64,000 nt of DNA from Escherichia sp. ESNIH1 (GTDB taxonomy: Bacteria; Pseudomonadota; Gammaproteobacteria; Enterobacterales; Enterobacteriaceae), in NCBI GenBank assembly GCA_002918705.1, contig PQKR01000006.1:217994-281993 (forward strand), given 5' to 3'. Made by a program: the position numbers and the translations under genes. Of this stretch, positions 31,341 through 41,999 are shown one piece after another (position 1 is the first letter of the stretch; the number at the start of each line of letters is the position of its first letter). The notes below the pieces were generated by a model, which was given only the letters and a program-made list of their open reading frames with translations, did not search any database and was not told where the DNA came from.

Positions 31341-31958
31341 ATGCCTAAATTACGCCTGACCGGACTGTTTTTACTTGTATGCGTTTCTGCCGTGGCCCAT
31401 GCCGAAGAAAAGCGTTACGTTTCGGATGAACTAAATACCTGGGTTCGTAGCGGCCCGGGTGATAACTATCGCCTCGTGGGTACAGTTAACGCGGGCGAAG
31501 AGGTTGCGCTGCTGCAAACCAACGGTGACTCAAACTACGGTCAGGTGCGTGACAGCAGCGGTCGTACCGCCTGGATCCCGTTGAAGGAGCTGAGCAGTGA
31601 GCCGAGCCTGCGCACCCGCGTGCCGGATCTGGAGAACCAGGTTAAGACCCTGACCGATAAGCTGACCAACATCGATAATACCTGGAACCAGCGCACCGCC
31701 GACATGCAGCAGAAGGTCGCCCAGAGCGACAGCGTGATCAACGGCCTGAAAGAAGAGAATCAGCAGCTTAAAAACCAGCTGATCGTCGCGCAGAAGAAGG
31801 TGAGCGCCGCGAACCTGCAGCTGGACGATAAGCAGCGCACCATCATCATGCAGTGGTTTATGTATGGCGGCGGCGTGCTCGGTGCAGGGCTATTCCTGGG
31901 CCTGGTGCTGCCGCACATCATCCCTAGCCGCAAGCGTAAAGACCGCTGGATGAGCTGA
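31341..31958 (+). CDS. ygiM: YgiM, SH3-domain membrane protein
   Basis: A protein of 205 residues with an N-terminal signal peptide (LRLTGLFLLVCVSAVAHA) and a bacterial SH3 domain (about residues 25-90, LNTWVRSGPGDNYRLVGTVNAGEEV). A coiled coil follows (about 93-165, DLENQVKTLTDKLTN), and a single C-terminal membrane segment (MYGGGVLGAGLFLGLVLPHIIP) ends in a basic tail. It is probably a periplasmic protein anchored by its C-terminus. The function is not established; it lies 67 bp upstream of cca. Confidence 0.93.
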   Translation: MPKLRLTGLFLLVCVSAVAHAEEKRYVSDELNTWVRSGPGDNYRLVGTVNAGEEVALLQTNGDSNYGQVRDSSGRTAWIPLKELSSEPSLRTRVPDLENQVKTLTDKLTNIDNTWNQRTADMQQKVAQSDSVINGLKEENQQLKNQLIVAQKKVSAANLQLDDKQRTIIMQWFMYGGGVLGAGLFLGLVLPHIIPSRKRKDRWMS

Positions 31959-32025
31959 ACCGGATTAGCCATTTTCTCTACACTTAACGTATCATCAGTT
32001 AAAAGTATGTTAGGAGAGTGGCGTA

Positions 32026-33267
32026 GTGAAGAGTTATCTGGTCGGTGGTGCTGTTCGGGATGCGTTGTTAGGGCTACCGGTTAAAGATAAAGACTGGGTG
32101 GTGGTGGGTGCGACCCCACAGGAGATGCTGGATGCAGGCTACCAGCAGGTTGGCCGCGATTTTCCCGTGTTTCTCCACCCGAAAAGCCGGGAAGAGTACG
32201 CCCTGGCGCGTACCGAACGGAAATCCGGCTTTGGCTATACCGGCTTCTCCTGCTATGCCGCGCCCGACGTCACCCTCGAGCAGGATCTGCTCCGCCGCGA
32301 CCTCACCGTCAACGCCCTCGCCCAGGACGCCGACGGTAAGATTATTGACCCCTACAATGGCCTGGCGGATCTTAAAAGCCGCACCCTGCGCCATGTCTCT
32401 CCCGCCTTTGGGGAAGATCCCCTGCGCGTGCTGCGCGTGGCGCGCTTTGCCGCCCGCTATGCTCACCTCAGCTTCCGTATCGCCGATGAAACGATGGCGC
32501 TGATGCGCGAGATGACCGCCGCTGGCGAGCTGGAGCATCTGACGCCGGAGCGCGTCTGGAAGGAGACGGAGAACGCCCTCGCCAGCCGCAACCCGCAGGT
32601 CTACTTTATGACGCTGCGCGAGTGCGGCGCGCTGAAGGTGCTGTTCCCTGAGCTCGATGTTCTGTTTGGCATCCCTGCCCCGGCAAAGTGGCATCCGGAG
32701 ATCGACACCGGCATCCACGTGCTGATGACGGTCTCGATGGCGGCGATGCTTAGCCCGGATATCGACGTCCGCTTCGCCACGCTCTGCCACGATCTCGGCA
32801 AGGGCCTGACCCCACCGGAACTCTGGCCGCGCCACCACGGTCACGGCCTGGCAGGCGTCAAGCTGGTTGCCAACCTGTGCGAACGCCTGCGCGTGCCTAA
32901 CGAGCTGCGCGATCTGGCTAAGCTGGTGGCGGAGTTCCACGATCTCATTCACACCTTCCCGATCCTGAAACCGCAGACCATTGTGAAGCTGTTCGACTCT
33001 ATCGATGCCTGGCGTAAGCCCCAGCGTGTGGAGCAGATCGCCCTGACCAGCGAAGCCGACGTGCGCGGGCGCACCCACTTTGAAGCCAAAGACTATCCGC
33101 AGGGACGACTGCTGCGCGAAGCGTGGGAGGTGGCGAAGGCGGTATCGACCAAAGAGGTGGTGGCGGCAGGCTTTAAGGGGGCAGAGATCCGCGAGGAGCT
33201 GACCCAGCGGCGAATTGATGCGGTAGCGAAGTGGAAAGCGGCACGCTGCCCTCAGCCGCAGGCGTGA
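32026..33267 (+). CDS. cca: Multifunctional CCA-adding enzyme Cca (GTG start)
   Basis: Adds or repairs the CCA end of tRNAs; this subclass also carries an HD phosphohydrolase domain. The 413 residues start at GTG 32026 ([18 protein letters not shown]); a GTG start is also used in E. coli. Motifs: GGAVRD and [12 protein letters not shown] in the class II nucleotidyltransferase head, [16 protein letters not shown] in the neck, and [20 protein letters not shown] in the HD domain. The ribosome-binding site is taggagag. It is convergent with uppP. Confidence 0.97.
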   Translation: MKSYLVGGAVRDALLGLPVKDKDWVVVGATPQEMLDAGYQQVGRDFPVFLHPKSREEYALARTERKSGFGYTGFSCYAAPDVTLEQDLLRRDLTVNALAQDADGKIIDPYNGLADLKSRTLRHVSPAFGEDPLRVLRVARFAARYAHLSFRIADETMALMREMTAAGELEHLTPERVWKETENALASRNPQVYFMTLRECGALKVLFPELDVLFGIPAPAKWHPEIDTGIHVLMTVSMAAMLSPDIDVRFATLCHDLGKGLTPPELWPRHHGHGLAGVKLVANLCERLRVPNELRDLAKLVAEFHDLIHTFPILKPQTIVKLFDSIDAWRKPQRVEQIALTSEADVRGRTHFEAKDYPQGRLLREAWEVAKAVSTKEVVAAGFKGAEIREELTQRRIDAVAKWKAARCPQPQA

Positions 33268-33285
33268 GGGCAGCCGCCTGAACGC

Positions 33286-34104
33286 TTAGAAGAAAACGAC
33301 GTAGACCGCCGCCGCCACAATAAAGCGGTAGATAGCAAACGGAATAAACGAAATACGTTTAATCAGCTGCAGGAAGGTTTTGATCGCCACCAGCGCCACG
33401 ATAAAGGCGGTGATAAAGCCAACGGCAAACATCGGAATATCGCCAGCCGTCAGGAAGTGGTAGCTCTTGTAGAGATCCAGCGCGGTAGCGCCCATCATCA
33501 TCGGCACGGCCAGCAGGAACGAGAACTCCGAAGCGGCATAGCGGCTTACGCCCATCAGCATCCCACCGGAGATGGTCGCCCCGGAGCGGGAGAAGCCCGG
33601 CCACAGCGCCAGACACTGGAAGCAGCCAATCATAAAGGCCTGACGATAGGTCATATCATCCAGACCCGGTGCGCGCGGGGTCTTCGGCTTCAGGCACTCG
33701 GCGGCAATCAGCAGGACGCCGCCGACGACCAGGGCATACATCACGTTGATGGGGTTGAACAGGCTCTTGATCGTGTCATGGAACACCAGCCCCAGCACCA
33801 CCGCCGGGATCATCCCCAGCAGGATATGGATCAGCGTTAAGCGCCCTTTGCCTTCGCCCTCGTGCGGCGGATGACCAAAGTGGATGCCGATCAGGCCAAA
33901 CAGGCGACGCCAGAACATCACCACTACCGCGAGGATCGAGCCCAGCTGGATCACCACCTCAAAGGTTTTAGCCGTATCACCCTCGAACCCCAGCAGGTGG
34001 CCGACGATGATCATGTGACCCGTACTGGAGACCGGTAAAAACTCAGTTAACCCTTCGACGACGCCCAGAATGGCCGCCACCAACAGGGAGTGCATATCGC
34101 TCAT
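33286..34104 (-). CDS. uppP: Undecaprenyl-diphosphatase UppP (BacA)
   Basis: Inner-membrane enzyme that recycles undecaprenyl pyrophosphate to the monophosphate carrier lipid and gives low-level bacitracin resistance. From ATG 34104 ([19 protein letters not shown]) it has 272 residues; a GTG three bases upstream is a less likely start. Catalytic motifs are [14 protein letters not shown] (residues about 17-30) and [17 protein letters not shown] in the C-terminal half. It has multiple membrane segments and a hydrophobic C-terminus. Confidence 0.96.
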   Translation of the reverse strand: MSDMHSLLVAAILGVVEGLTEFLPVSSTGHMIIVGHLLGFEGDTAKTFEVVIQLGSILAVVVMFWRRLFGLIGIHFGHPPHEGEGKGRLTLIHILLGMIPAVVLGLVFHDTIKSLFNPINVMYALVVGGVLLIAAECLKPKTPRAPGLDDMTYRQAFMIGCFQCLALWPGFSRSGATISGGMLMGVSRYAASEFSFLLAVPMMMGATALDLYKSYHFLTAGDIPMFAVGFITAFIVALVAIKTFLQLIKRISFIPFAIYRFIVAAAVYVVFF

Positions 34105-34125
34105 CACTTAAACCCCTAAAAGACA

Positions 34126-34156
34126 TAAAAAAACGGCTTCTACATCCGCAAGCCGT
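34126..34156 (-). terminator. Rho-independent terminator of folB
   Basis: On the reverse strand ACGGCTT-GCGGATGTAG-AAGCCGT is followed by TTTTTTTATG. It lies between folB and uppP. Confidence 0.85.
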
Positions 34157-34203
34157 GAAAAGGCACGCAGGTAAGACCCATATAGTGCCGTTTGGTTTAA
34201 TAA

Positions 34204-34581
34204 TTATGAATTTAAATCTTTTCCTTTCAGACTATTGCCACGCTCAATAATAACCCCGACGTTGGCCGCCCGCGCGACCGCCCCCGGCTTGCTCACCTTG
34301 ATACGCAGCCAGGGCGAGTTGAACCGGCTCAGCAGCAGATCCGCCACCTCTTCCGCCACCCGCTCCACCAGCGCAAAGCGCTGCCCTTCCACGTGGCCTA
34401 CCACCGCATCGGCAATGTCGGCATAGCTCAGGCAGTCGTTAACGTCATCGCTCTTCGCCGCCGCCCGGTTGTCCCACGCCATTTCGATATCGAACACCAG
34501 CTTTTGCTCAATAGTCTGCTCCCAGTCATAAACACCGATCGTGGTGATTACCGAAAGTTGCTCTATAAATACAATGTCCAT
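34204..34581 (-). CDS. folB: Dihydroneopterin aldolase FolB
   Basis: Folate-pathway enzyme that cleaves 7,8-dihydroneopterin to 6-hydroxymethyl-dihydropterin and glycolaldehyde. It has 125 residues from ATG 34581 ([20 protein letters not shown]); the GTG just upstream is unlikely. Conserved features are [15 protein letters not shown] and [16 protein letters not shown], and the catalytic lysine is in IKVSKPGAV. It is divergent from plsY. Confidence 0.96.
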   Translation of the reverse strand: MDIVFIEQLSVITTIGVYDWEQTIEQKLVFDIEMAWDNRAAAKSDDVNDCLSYADIADAVVGHVEGQRFALVERVAEEVADLLLSRFNSPWLRIKVSKPGAVARAANVGVIIERGNSLKGKDLNS

Positions 34582-34688
34582 CACGCACCGTCCGCTTTTT
34601 GGCTAACCTGGATACCACTTTCAAAAAATTATGCGTATTATCCACGGATGCTGAGAATAAAACGACATTTTCAAAACGGAACAGCGTT

Positions 34689-35321
34689 ATGAGTGCAATC
34701 GCGCCTGGAATGATCCTCCTCGCGTACCTTTGCGGCTCAATCTCCAGCGCCATTCTGGTCTGCCGCATCGCGGGTCTGCCTGACCCTCGCGAGAGTGGCT
34801 CCGGCAATCCCGGAGCGACCAACGTCCTGCGAATTGGCGGCAAGGGTGCGGCCGTAGCGGTACTGATTTTTGACGTGCTGAAAGGCATGTTGCCGGTGTG
34901 GGGCGCTTACGCGCTGGGCGTCACGCCGTTCTGGCTGGGGCTGATTGCTATCGCCGCCTGCCTGGGCCACATCTGGCCGGTATTCTTTGGTTTTAAAGGC
35001 GGCAAAGGCGTTGCCACCGCGTTTGGCGCGATTGCGCCGATTGGCTGGGATCTTACCGGGGTGATGGCTGGAACCTGGCTGCTGACCATTCTGCTGAGCG
35101 GCTACTCGTCGCTGGGCGCGATTATCAGCGCGCTGATCGCTCCGTTCTACGTCTGGTGGTTTAAGCCGCAGTTTACCTTCCCGGTCTCCATGCTCTCCTG
35201 CCTGATCCTGCTCCGCCATCACGACAACATTCAACGCCTGTGGCGTCATCAGGAAACCAAAATCTGGACCAAGCTGAAGAAAAAGCGCGAGAAGGATAAG
35301 GAAGTAAAAGAGGAAGAGTAG
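34689..35321 (+). CDS. plsY: Acyl-phosphate:glycerol-3-phosphate acyltransferase PlsY
   Basis: Inner-membrane enzyme that starts phospholipid synthesis from acyl-phosphate. Start at ATG 34689 ([20 protein letters not shown]); the upstream frame overlaps the folB promoter region and is not conserved. The protein has 210 residues and about five membrane segments. Conserved loop motifs are [12 protein letters not shown] and [13 protein letters not shown]. The C-terminus is a highly charged Lys/Glu tail. A REP element follows immediately. Confidence 0.96.
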   Translation: MSAIAPGMILLAYLCGSISSAILVCRIAGLPDPRESGSGNPGATNVLRIGGKGAAVAVLIFDVLKGMLPVWGAYALGVTPFWLGLIAIAACLGHIWPVFFGFKGGKGVATAFGAIAPIGWDLTGVMAGTWLLTILLSGYSSLGAIISALIAPFYVWWFKPQFTFPVSMLSCLILLRHHDNIQRLWRHQETKIWTKLKKKREKDKEVKEEE

Positions 35322-35348
35322 GCCCGGCAAGCTTTGCGCCGCCGGGCA
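35319..35348. repeat. REP element between plsY and tsaD
   Basis: The palindrome taggcccggcaagctttgcgccgccgggca overlaps the plsY stop codon and lies between the convergent genes plsY and tsaD. Confidence 0.75.
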
Positions 35349-35361
35349 GTAAGGACGGACA

Positions 35362-36375
35362 TTATGCCGCAGGCAGCTCCGCCAGCGGCCAGCGCGGACG
35401 CACGGTCACACCGAGGTCGGCCAGACTACCCGCCTTCAAACGCACCATGCCGGCATAGGCGATCATCGCCCCGTTATCGGTACAGAACTCCGGACGCGCG
35501 TAGAAGACTTCCCCCCGGCGCTTCTGCATCATCTCTGCCAGCTTCGCCCGCAGCGTACGGTTGGCGCTGACGCCGCCCGCCATCACCAGGCGCGTAAAGC
35601 CGGTCTGATCCAGCGCACGCTTGCACTTGATCATCAGCGTATCCACCACCGCATCCTCAAAGGCGCGAGCGATATCGGCCCGGGTCTGGTCATCATTACC
35701 GCTGTTACGAATAGTGTTGGCGGCAAAGGTCTTGAGGCCGGAGAAGCTGAAGTCCAGCCCTGGACGATCGGTCATCGGACGCGGGAAGACAAAGCGCCCT
35801 TCCGTGCCCTCGGCTGCCATTTTCGACAGCATCGGCCCGCCGGGATAGTCCAGCCCCAGCAGCTTCGCCGTCTTATCAAAGGCTTCGCCCGCGGCATCGT
35901 CAATGGATTCGCCCAGCAGTTCGTACTGACCGATACCGGTCACGCCGATCAGCTGGGTATGGCCGCCGGAGACCAGCAGCGCCACAAACGGAAACTCAGG
36001 CGGGTTCTCTTCCAGCATGGGTGCCAGCAGGTGGCCCTCCATGTGGTGAACCGCGATGGCCGGCACGTTCCAGGCGAACGCCAGCGAGCGCCCTACCGTG
36101 GCCCCTACCAGCAGCGCCCCGACCAGGCCCGGGCCTGCGGTATAGGCGACGGCGTCGATATCTTTGGCGGCCAGATTCGCCTCTTTCAGCGCGGCCTGGA
36201 TCAGCGGCACGGTTTTACGCACGTGATCGCGGGAGGCCAGCTCCGGCACTACGCCGCCGTAGTCAGCGTGCAGTTTCACCTGACTATACAATTGGTTGGC
36301 TAAAAGCCCGTTTTCATCATCGTAGATGGCGATGCCGGTTTCATCGCAGGATGTTTCAATTCCCAGTACACGCAT
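35362..36375 (-). CDS. tsaD: tRNA threonylcarbamoyladenosine synthase subunit TsaD
   Basis: Catalytic subunit that transfers the threonylcarbamoyl group to A37 of ANN-decoding tRNAs, working with TsaB, TsaC and TsaE. The 337 residues match E. coli. It is an ASKHA-fold protein with the metal-binding [10 protein letters not shown] motif, the N-terminal [13 protein letters not shown] and [10 protein letters not shown] near the C-terminus. It is divergent from the rpsU-dnaG-rpoD operon. Confidence 0.97.
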   Translation of the reverse strand: MRVLGIETSCDETGIAIYDDENGLLANQLYSQVKLHADYGGVVPELASRDHVRKTVPLIQAALKEANLAAKDIDAVAYTAGPGLVGALLVGATVGRSLAFAWNVPAIAVHHMEGHLLAPMLEENPPEFPFVALLVSGGHTQLIGVTGIGQYELLGESIDDAAGEAFDKTAKLLGLDYPGGPMLSKMAAEGTEGRFVFPRPMTDRPGLDFSFSGLKTFAANTIRNSGNDDQTRADIARAFEDAVVDTLMIKCKRALDQTGFTRLVMAGGVSANRTLRAKLAEMMQKRRGEVFYARPEFCTDNGAMIAYAGMVRLKAGSLADLGVTVRPRWPLAELPAA

Positions 36376-36466
36376 GGCTATTCTTTACCTCTTTGCAATA
36401 CCGCGCAGTGTAGGGTCCTCGGCGGTGGTTGTAAAACTATTGTTCAACCCAGGCACAGAGGTCGTG

Positions 36467-36472
36467 TATACT
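36467..36472 (+). promoter_or_regulatory. -10 element upstream of rpsU
   Basis: TATACT preceded by GTCGTG lies 144 bp upstream of the rpsU start. The best -35 candidate (TTGTTC at 36440) is at a 21-base spacing, which is too long, so I report only the -10. In E. coli this region holds the tandem promoters of the macromolecular synthesis operon. Confidence 0.5.
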
Positions 36473-36576
36473 CCCCCTCCTTATGAGAGCGCCCTTGTAA
36501 AAAGGGCTGCGGTGCTTTACAAAGCAGCAGCATTTGCAGTAAAATTCCGCACCATTTTGAAATAAGCTGGCGTTGA

Positions 36577-36831
<255 letters not shown>

Positions 36832-36879
36832 TTCGCTGAGGGTGTTGACCCTCAGTTTACAGACAGAGTTGTAGTTGTA

Positions 36880-36917
36880 AGGCCGTGCTTCCGAAAGGAA
36901 TGCGCGGCTTATTTTCG
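36880..36917 (+). terminator. Internal terminator between rpsU and dnaG
   Basis: The imperfect hairpin ggccgtgcttccgaaaggaatgcgcggc is followed by ttattttcg. It corresponds to the partial terminator T1 known in E. coli, which lowers dnaG expression relative to rpsU. Confidence 0.75.
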
Positions 36918-36967
36918 TTTATAATCTGACATACCTTAACGCATCACGCTAAAGGTAGACGGGGCCT

Positions 36968-38713
36968 ATGGCTGGACGAATCCCACGAGTCTTTATTAAT
37001 GACCTGCTGGCACGCACCGACATCGTCGATCTTATCGACGCGCGGGTGAAGCTGAAAAAGCAGGGCAAGAATTTTCACGCGTGCTGTCCGTTCCATAACG
37101 AAAAAACCCCCTCCTTCACCGTGAACGGTGAGAAACAGTTTTACCACTGCTTCGGCTGCGGCGCCCACGGCAACGCCATCGACTTCCTGATGAACTACGA
37201 CAAGCTCGAGTTCGTCGAGACCGTTGAAGAGCTGGCGGCGATGCACAACCTCGATGTGCCGTATGAAGCGGGCAGCGGTCCAAGCCAGATCGAGCGCCAC
37301 CAGCGGCAGACGCTCTACCAGCTGATGGACGGGCTAAGCGCCTTTTATCAGCAATCTCTGAACCAGCCAGCGGCTGAACCTGCGCGCCAGTATCTGGCCC
37401 AGCGCGGCTTAAGCAGCGAGGTGATTACACGCTTCGCCATTGGCTATGCCCCACCCGGCTGGGACAACGTTTTAAAACGCTTTGGCGGCAACGGCGAGAA
37501 TCGCCAGTCGCTGACCGATGCGGGCATGTTAGTGACCAACGATCGCGGGCGTACCTACGATCGATTCCGCGAACGCGTGATGTTCCCTATCCGCGACAAA
37601 CGTGGCCGGGTGATTGGTTTTGGTGGGCGAGTCATGGGCGATGCCATGCCGAAGTACCTTAACTCCCCGGAAACCGATATTTTCCATAAGGGCCGCCAGC
37701 TGTATGGCCTTTATGAAGCGCAGCAGGATAACGCCGAGCCGCCGCGCCTGCTGGTGGTTGAAGGCTATATGGACGTGGTCGCGCTGGCGCAGTACGACAT
37801 TAACTATGCCGTCGCCTCGCTAGGCACCTCCACCACCGCCGAACATATCCAGCTGCTGTTCCGTGTCACCAACAGCGTGATCTGCTGCTACGACGGCGAC
37901 CGCGCAGGCCGCGAAGCCGCATGGCGCGCATTAGAAACGGCATTGCCGTACATGACCGACGGACGTCAGCTACGCTTTATGTTCCTGCCCGACGGTGAAG
38001 ACCCGGATACGCTGGTGCGTAAAGAGGGCAAAGCGGCGTTTGAAGCGCGGATGGAGCAGGCTCAGCCGCTCTCCACGTTTCTGTTTAACAGCCTGCTGCC
38101 GCAGGTGGACCTGAGCACCCCGGACGGTCGCGCGCAGCTGAGTACTCTGGCGCTGCCGCTGATAGGCCAGGTCCCGGGCGAGACCTTGCGCATCTACCTG
38201 CGACAAGAGCTGGGTAACAAATTAGGCATTCTTGACGATAACCAGCTTGAACGTTTAATGCCGAAGCAGTCCGAAAATGGCCTGCCACGCCCGGCACCGC
38301 AGCTAAAACGGACTACCATGCGTATACTGATAGGACTGCTGGTGCAAAATCCTGAATTGGCCCCACTGGTGCCACCGCTGGACGGTCTGGATCCAGCCAG
38401 GCTGCCAGGACTTGGCTTATTCGTTCAGTTGGTTAACACTTGTCTGTCACAGCCAGGTCTGACCACCGGACAGCTTTTAGAGCAGTATCGCGGCACAAAT
38501 GAGGCCGCCACCCTTGAAAAGCTCTCCATGTGGGACGATATAGCAGATAAGGATATTGCAGAAAAGACCTTCACCGATGCGTTGAATCATATGTTCGACA
38601 CGGTGCTTGAGCTACGGCTCTCTGAATTAATCGCCCGCTCGCGGACCCACGGGTTAACGCCAGCAGAGCGCGAAGAGGTGCGTGTGATCACTGAAGCACG
38701 CGCCCGGAAGTGA
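36968..38713 (+). CDS. dnaG: DNA primase DnaG
   Basis: Synthesises RNA primers at the replication fork and acts with DnaB helicase. It has 581 residues, as in E. coli. The N-terminal CHC2 zinc motif uses Cys40, His43, Cys61 and Cys64 (CCPFHNEKTPSF ... YHCFGCG). The TOPRIM domain shows VVEGYMDVVALAQYDI and CCYDGDRAGREAA. The C-terminal helicase-binding domain is present. The 3' end also contains the heat-shock promoter for rpoD. Confidence 0.98.
   Translation: MAGRIPRVFINDLLARTDIVDLIDARVKLKKQGKNFHACCPFHNEKTPSFTVNGEKQFYHCFGCGAHGNAIDFLMNYDKLEFVETVEELAAMHNLDVPYEAGSGPSQIERHQRQTLYQLMDGLSAFYQQSLNQPAAEPARQYLAQRGLSSEVITRFAIGYAPPGWDNVLKRFGGNGENRQSLTDAGMLVTNDRGRTYDRFRERVMFPIRDKRGRVIGFGGRVMGDAMPKYLNSPETDIFHKGRQLYGLYEAQQDNAEPPRLLVVEGYMDVVALAQYDINYAVASLGTSTTAEHIQLLFRVTNSVICCYDGDRAGREAAWRALETALPYMTDGRQLRFMFLPDGEDPDTLVRKEGKAAFEARMEQAQPLSTFLFNSLLPQVDLSTPDGRAQLSTLALPLIGQVPGETLRIYLRQELGNKLGILDDNQLERLMPKQSENGLPRPAPQLKRTTMRILIGLLVQNPELAPLVPPLDGLDPARLPGLGLFVQLVNTCLSQPGLTTGQLLEQYRGTNEAATLEKLSMWDDIADKDIAEKTFTDALNHMFDTVLELRLSELIARSRTHGLTPAEREEVRVITEARARK
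38513..38542 (+). promoter_or_regulatory. Sigma-32 heat-shock promoter for rpoD inside dnaG
   Basis: CCACCCTTGAAAAGCTCTCC and TGGGACGATATAGCAGATAA follow closely the described E. coli rpoD PHS promoter, with -35 CTTGAA at 38513-38518 and -10 GACGATATA at 38534-38542. It lies within the dnaG coding sequence, so codon constraint also contributes to conservation. Confidence 0.6.
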
Positions 38714-38862
38714 ATTTAACGGCTTAAGTGCCGAATAGCGATCGGGTAGATCCCGACAGCCGCCATGAGGGCAGCGGCAAAAATATAAGCACGCCCTCGC
38801 TTTAAAGGTTGGCAGCAGTAACGCCGACACCAAATAAACGAATTAAGTGTGGATACCGTCTT

Positions 38863-40710
<1,848 letters not shown>

Positions 40711-40726
40711 TCGTTATCCTAAAGAA

Positions 40727-40753
40727 AAGCCCTCTCCGGAGGGCTTTTTTATT
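40727..40753 (+). terminator. Rho-independent terminator of the rpsU-dnaG-rpoD operon
   Basis: aagccctctccggagggctttttta: a seven-base-pair GC-rich stem followed by six T, 17 bases after the rpoD stop. Confidence 0.95.
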
Positions 40754-40794
40754 GGCTGTGAAAGAGCATGTACATTATCGGCATGTGGCACATG

Positions 40795-40866
40795 TAGGCC
40801 TGATAAGCGTAGCGCCATCAGGCGTAATGCCGTTCTGCCGGGTGGCGCTGCGCTGACCCGGCCTAC
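40795..40866. repeat. REP pair between rpoD and mug
   Basis: Two facing REP sequences (gtaggcctgataagcgtagcgccatcaggc and gccgggtggcgctgcgctgacccggcctac) form a BIME-like pair whose right end overlaps the mug stop codon. Confidence 0.8.
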
Positions 40867-41369
40867 AACCCGCGAGCCACCAGCGCCTGGTCCAACTCCC
40901 TGTAGGACTCCACCAGCTTATCCAGCGTTGCACGGTTTAACCCGCTGGGGTTCGGCAGCACCCAGACCTCGGTGGCACCGATGGTAATGTTCTGTTTCCC
41001 CCACGCCACGCCGCGCTGGCTGAACGCCTGCTCAAAGGCCTGCTTGCCGAGGATCGCCAGCGCGTCCGGCTGGTAGTCCTCGATTTTCTTAATCAGCTCC
41101 CGTCCACCGGTACGCAGCTCGTGCAGCTCCACTTCGCTGGCCTGCACCGTTGGGCGCTCTACCAGCATGGTGATGCCGCAGCGAGTATCCAGCAGCCGCT
41201 GCTCCTCTTCCGGCTTCAGCTGCTGTTCTGTAAAGCCCGCCTGGTAGATCACCTTCCAGAAGCGGTTACCGGGGTGCGCGAAGTGGAAACCCGTGTGCGC
41301 CGACGATTTGCCTGGATTGATGCCGCAAAACACCACCCGCAGGCCCGGCGCGAGAATATCGTTTATCAT
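40863..41369 (-). CDS. mug: G/U mismatch-specific DNA glycosylase Mug
   Basis: Removes uracil, ethenocytosine and thymine from mismatches with G. Start at the second of two adjacent ATGs, 41369 ([20 protein letters not shown]), giving 168 residues as in E. coli, with GGAG five bases upstream. Motifs: [26 protein letters not shown], and [10 protein letters not shown] in the C-terminal half. This is the last host protein gene before the tRNA and prophage. Confidence 0.95.
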   Translation of the reverse strand: MINDILAPGLRVVFCGINPGKSSAHTGFHFAHPGNRFWKVIYQAGFTEQQLKPEEEQRLLDTRCGITMLVERPTVQASEVELHELRTGGRELIKKIEDYQPDALAILGKQAFEQAFSQRGVAWGKQNITIGATEVWVLPNPSGLNRATLDKLVESYRELDQALVARGL

Positions 41370-41478
41370 CATTGCTCCAGGTGAGTTGTCCAAAATGTAG
41401 GTATAACGGGTTGATTATAGGTTGTTTACAAAAGCACCATGCACACCCGAATGACTGGATTGCAGCCACCAGTTACAT

Positions 41479-41484
41479 TATAAT
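41479..41484 (+). promoter_or_regulatory. -10 box of ileX
   Basis: The perfect TATAAT hexamer is followed by a C-rich discriminator (ccctcgcc) 10 bases before the tRNA. No convincing -35 at 16-18 spacing is visible. Confidence 0.65.
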
Positions 41485-41494
41485 CCCTCGCCAC

Positions 41495-41570
41495 GGCCCC
41501 TTAGCTCAGTGGTTAGAGCAGGCGACTCATAATCGCTTGGTCGCTGGTTCAAACCCAGCAGGGGCCACCA
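41495..41570 (+). tRNA. ileX: tRNA-Ile2 (CAT anticodon, lysidine-modified), ileX
   Basis: A 76-base gene with CCA encoded. The acceptor stem GGCCCCT pairs with AGGGGCC, the D-loop has AGCTCAGTGGTTAGAGC, and the anticodon loop CTCATAA places CAT at 41528-41530. The T arm is GCTGG-TTCAAAC-CCAGC. The body matches E. coli ileX, not elongator or initiator tRNA-Met, so the anticodon C is expected to be converted to lysidine by TilS to read AUA. The 3' end is the integration site of the P2-like prophage. Confidence 0.95.
41495..41570. other. Prophage attachment region (left junction) in ileX
   Basis: Host synteny ends at ileX and P2-type genes begin within 150 bp, so the crossover lies in or next to the tRNA 3' half. 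The matching right att copy and the integrase are beyond the window, so the exact core cannot be defined. Confidence 0.7.
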
Positions 41571-41597
41571 AATTTTACCAATAAAATCATTAAGTTA

Positions 41598-41625
41598 AGC
41601 CACCTTTTGCAGGTGGCTTTTTTAT
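41598..41625 (+). terminator. Terminator downstream of ileX
   Basis: agccacct-tttgc-aggtggct followed by ttttttatt, 28 bases after the tRNA. It may be phage-borne, since it lies on the prophage side of the tRNA. Confidence 0.88.
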
Positions 41626-41687
41626 TGGTATCTGTTTAGTGTCGCAAAAGTGTCGCACTGACTTTTAAGCCAACGACGTCAACCATA

Positions 41688-41710
41688 AAAAAACCCCGCG
41701 TTGCGGGGTC
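41688..41710 (-). terminator. Rho-independent terminator after ogr
   Basis: Reverse strand ACCCCGCAACGCGGGGT followed by TTTTTTTA, directly beyond the ogr stop codon. It ends the leftward D-ogr transcription. Confidence 0.93.
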
Positions 41711-41716
41711 TCGTAC

Positions 41717-41935
41717 TTAGCGCCAAAGATGCTGTTGGCCGTTGGCGGTTGGGTGTGGTGGTGCGTAATCAACCCTGCCCGGAGTTACTATGCGGCGTTC
41801 TACAGTCTCCATCGTCACGAACGTGCAGCTGCAATTAATATTGGTGCATTGGTGGTAACGTTCTTTTGTATTTTTGCTTAAATAGCGACTTGTACGCGCA
41901 TGTGCTGCGTGCTGGCATTCCGGACAATGAAACAT
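41717..41935 (-). CDS. ogr: Ogr/Delta-type late transcription activator
   Basis: Zinc-finger activator of P2-family late promoters, 72 residues from ATG 41935 (MFHCPECQHAAHARTSRYLS), the length of P2 Ogr; an upstream frame extension of 10 residues is not conserved. The Cys-x2-Cys at the N-terminus and the later CTNINCSCTF supply the metal ligands. It binds upstream of late promoters and contacts the RNA polymerase alpha subunit. It is the host-proximal gene of the prophage. Confidence 0.93.
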   Translation of the reverse strand: MFHCPECQHAAHARTSRYLSKNTKERYHQCTNINCSCTFVTMETVERRIVTPGRVDYAPPHPTANGQQHLWR

Positions 41936-41999
41936 AACCACCTCACCCTCGCTTTTAGTGAACAAATGATACCGCTTAGTTCACTAAATGAGAATACTC

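Noticed and set aside
32074..33078. Open frame of 334 codons on the - strand
   Set aside because: Antisense to cca, which has all its family motifs; the shadow frame shows none.
36440..36472. Complete sigma-70 promoter for rpsU with -35 TTGTTC
   Set aside because: The spacer to TATACT would be 21 bases; only the -10 is reported.
41495..41570. tRNA-Met from the CAT anticodon
   Set aside because: The body of the tRNA matches the minor tRNA-Ile (ileX), not elongator or initiator Met tRNA, and its location beside mug agrees with ileX.
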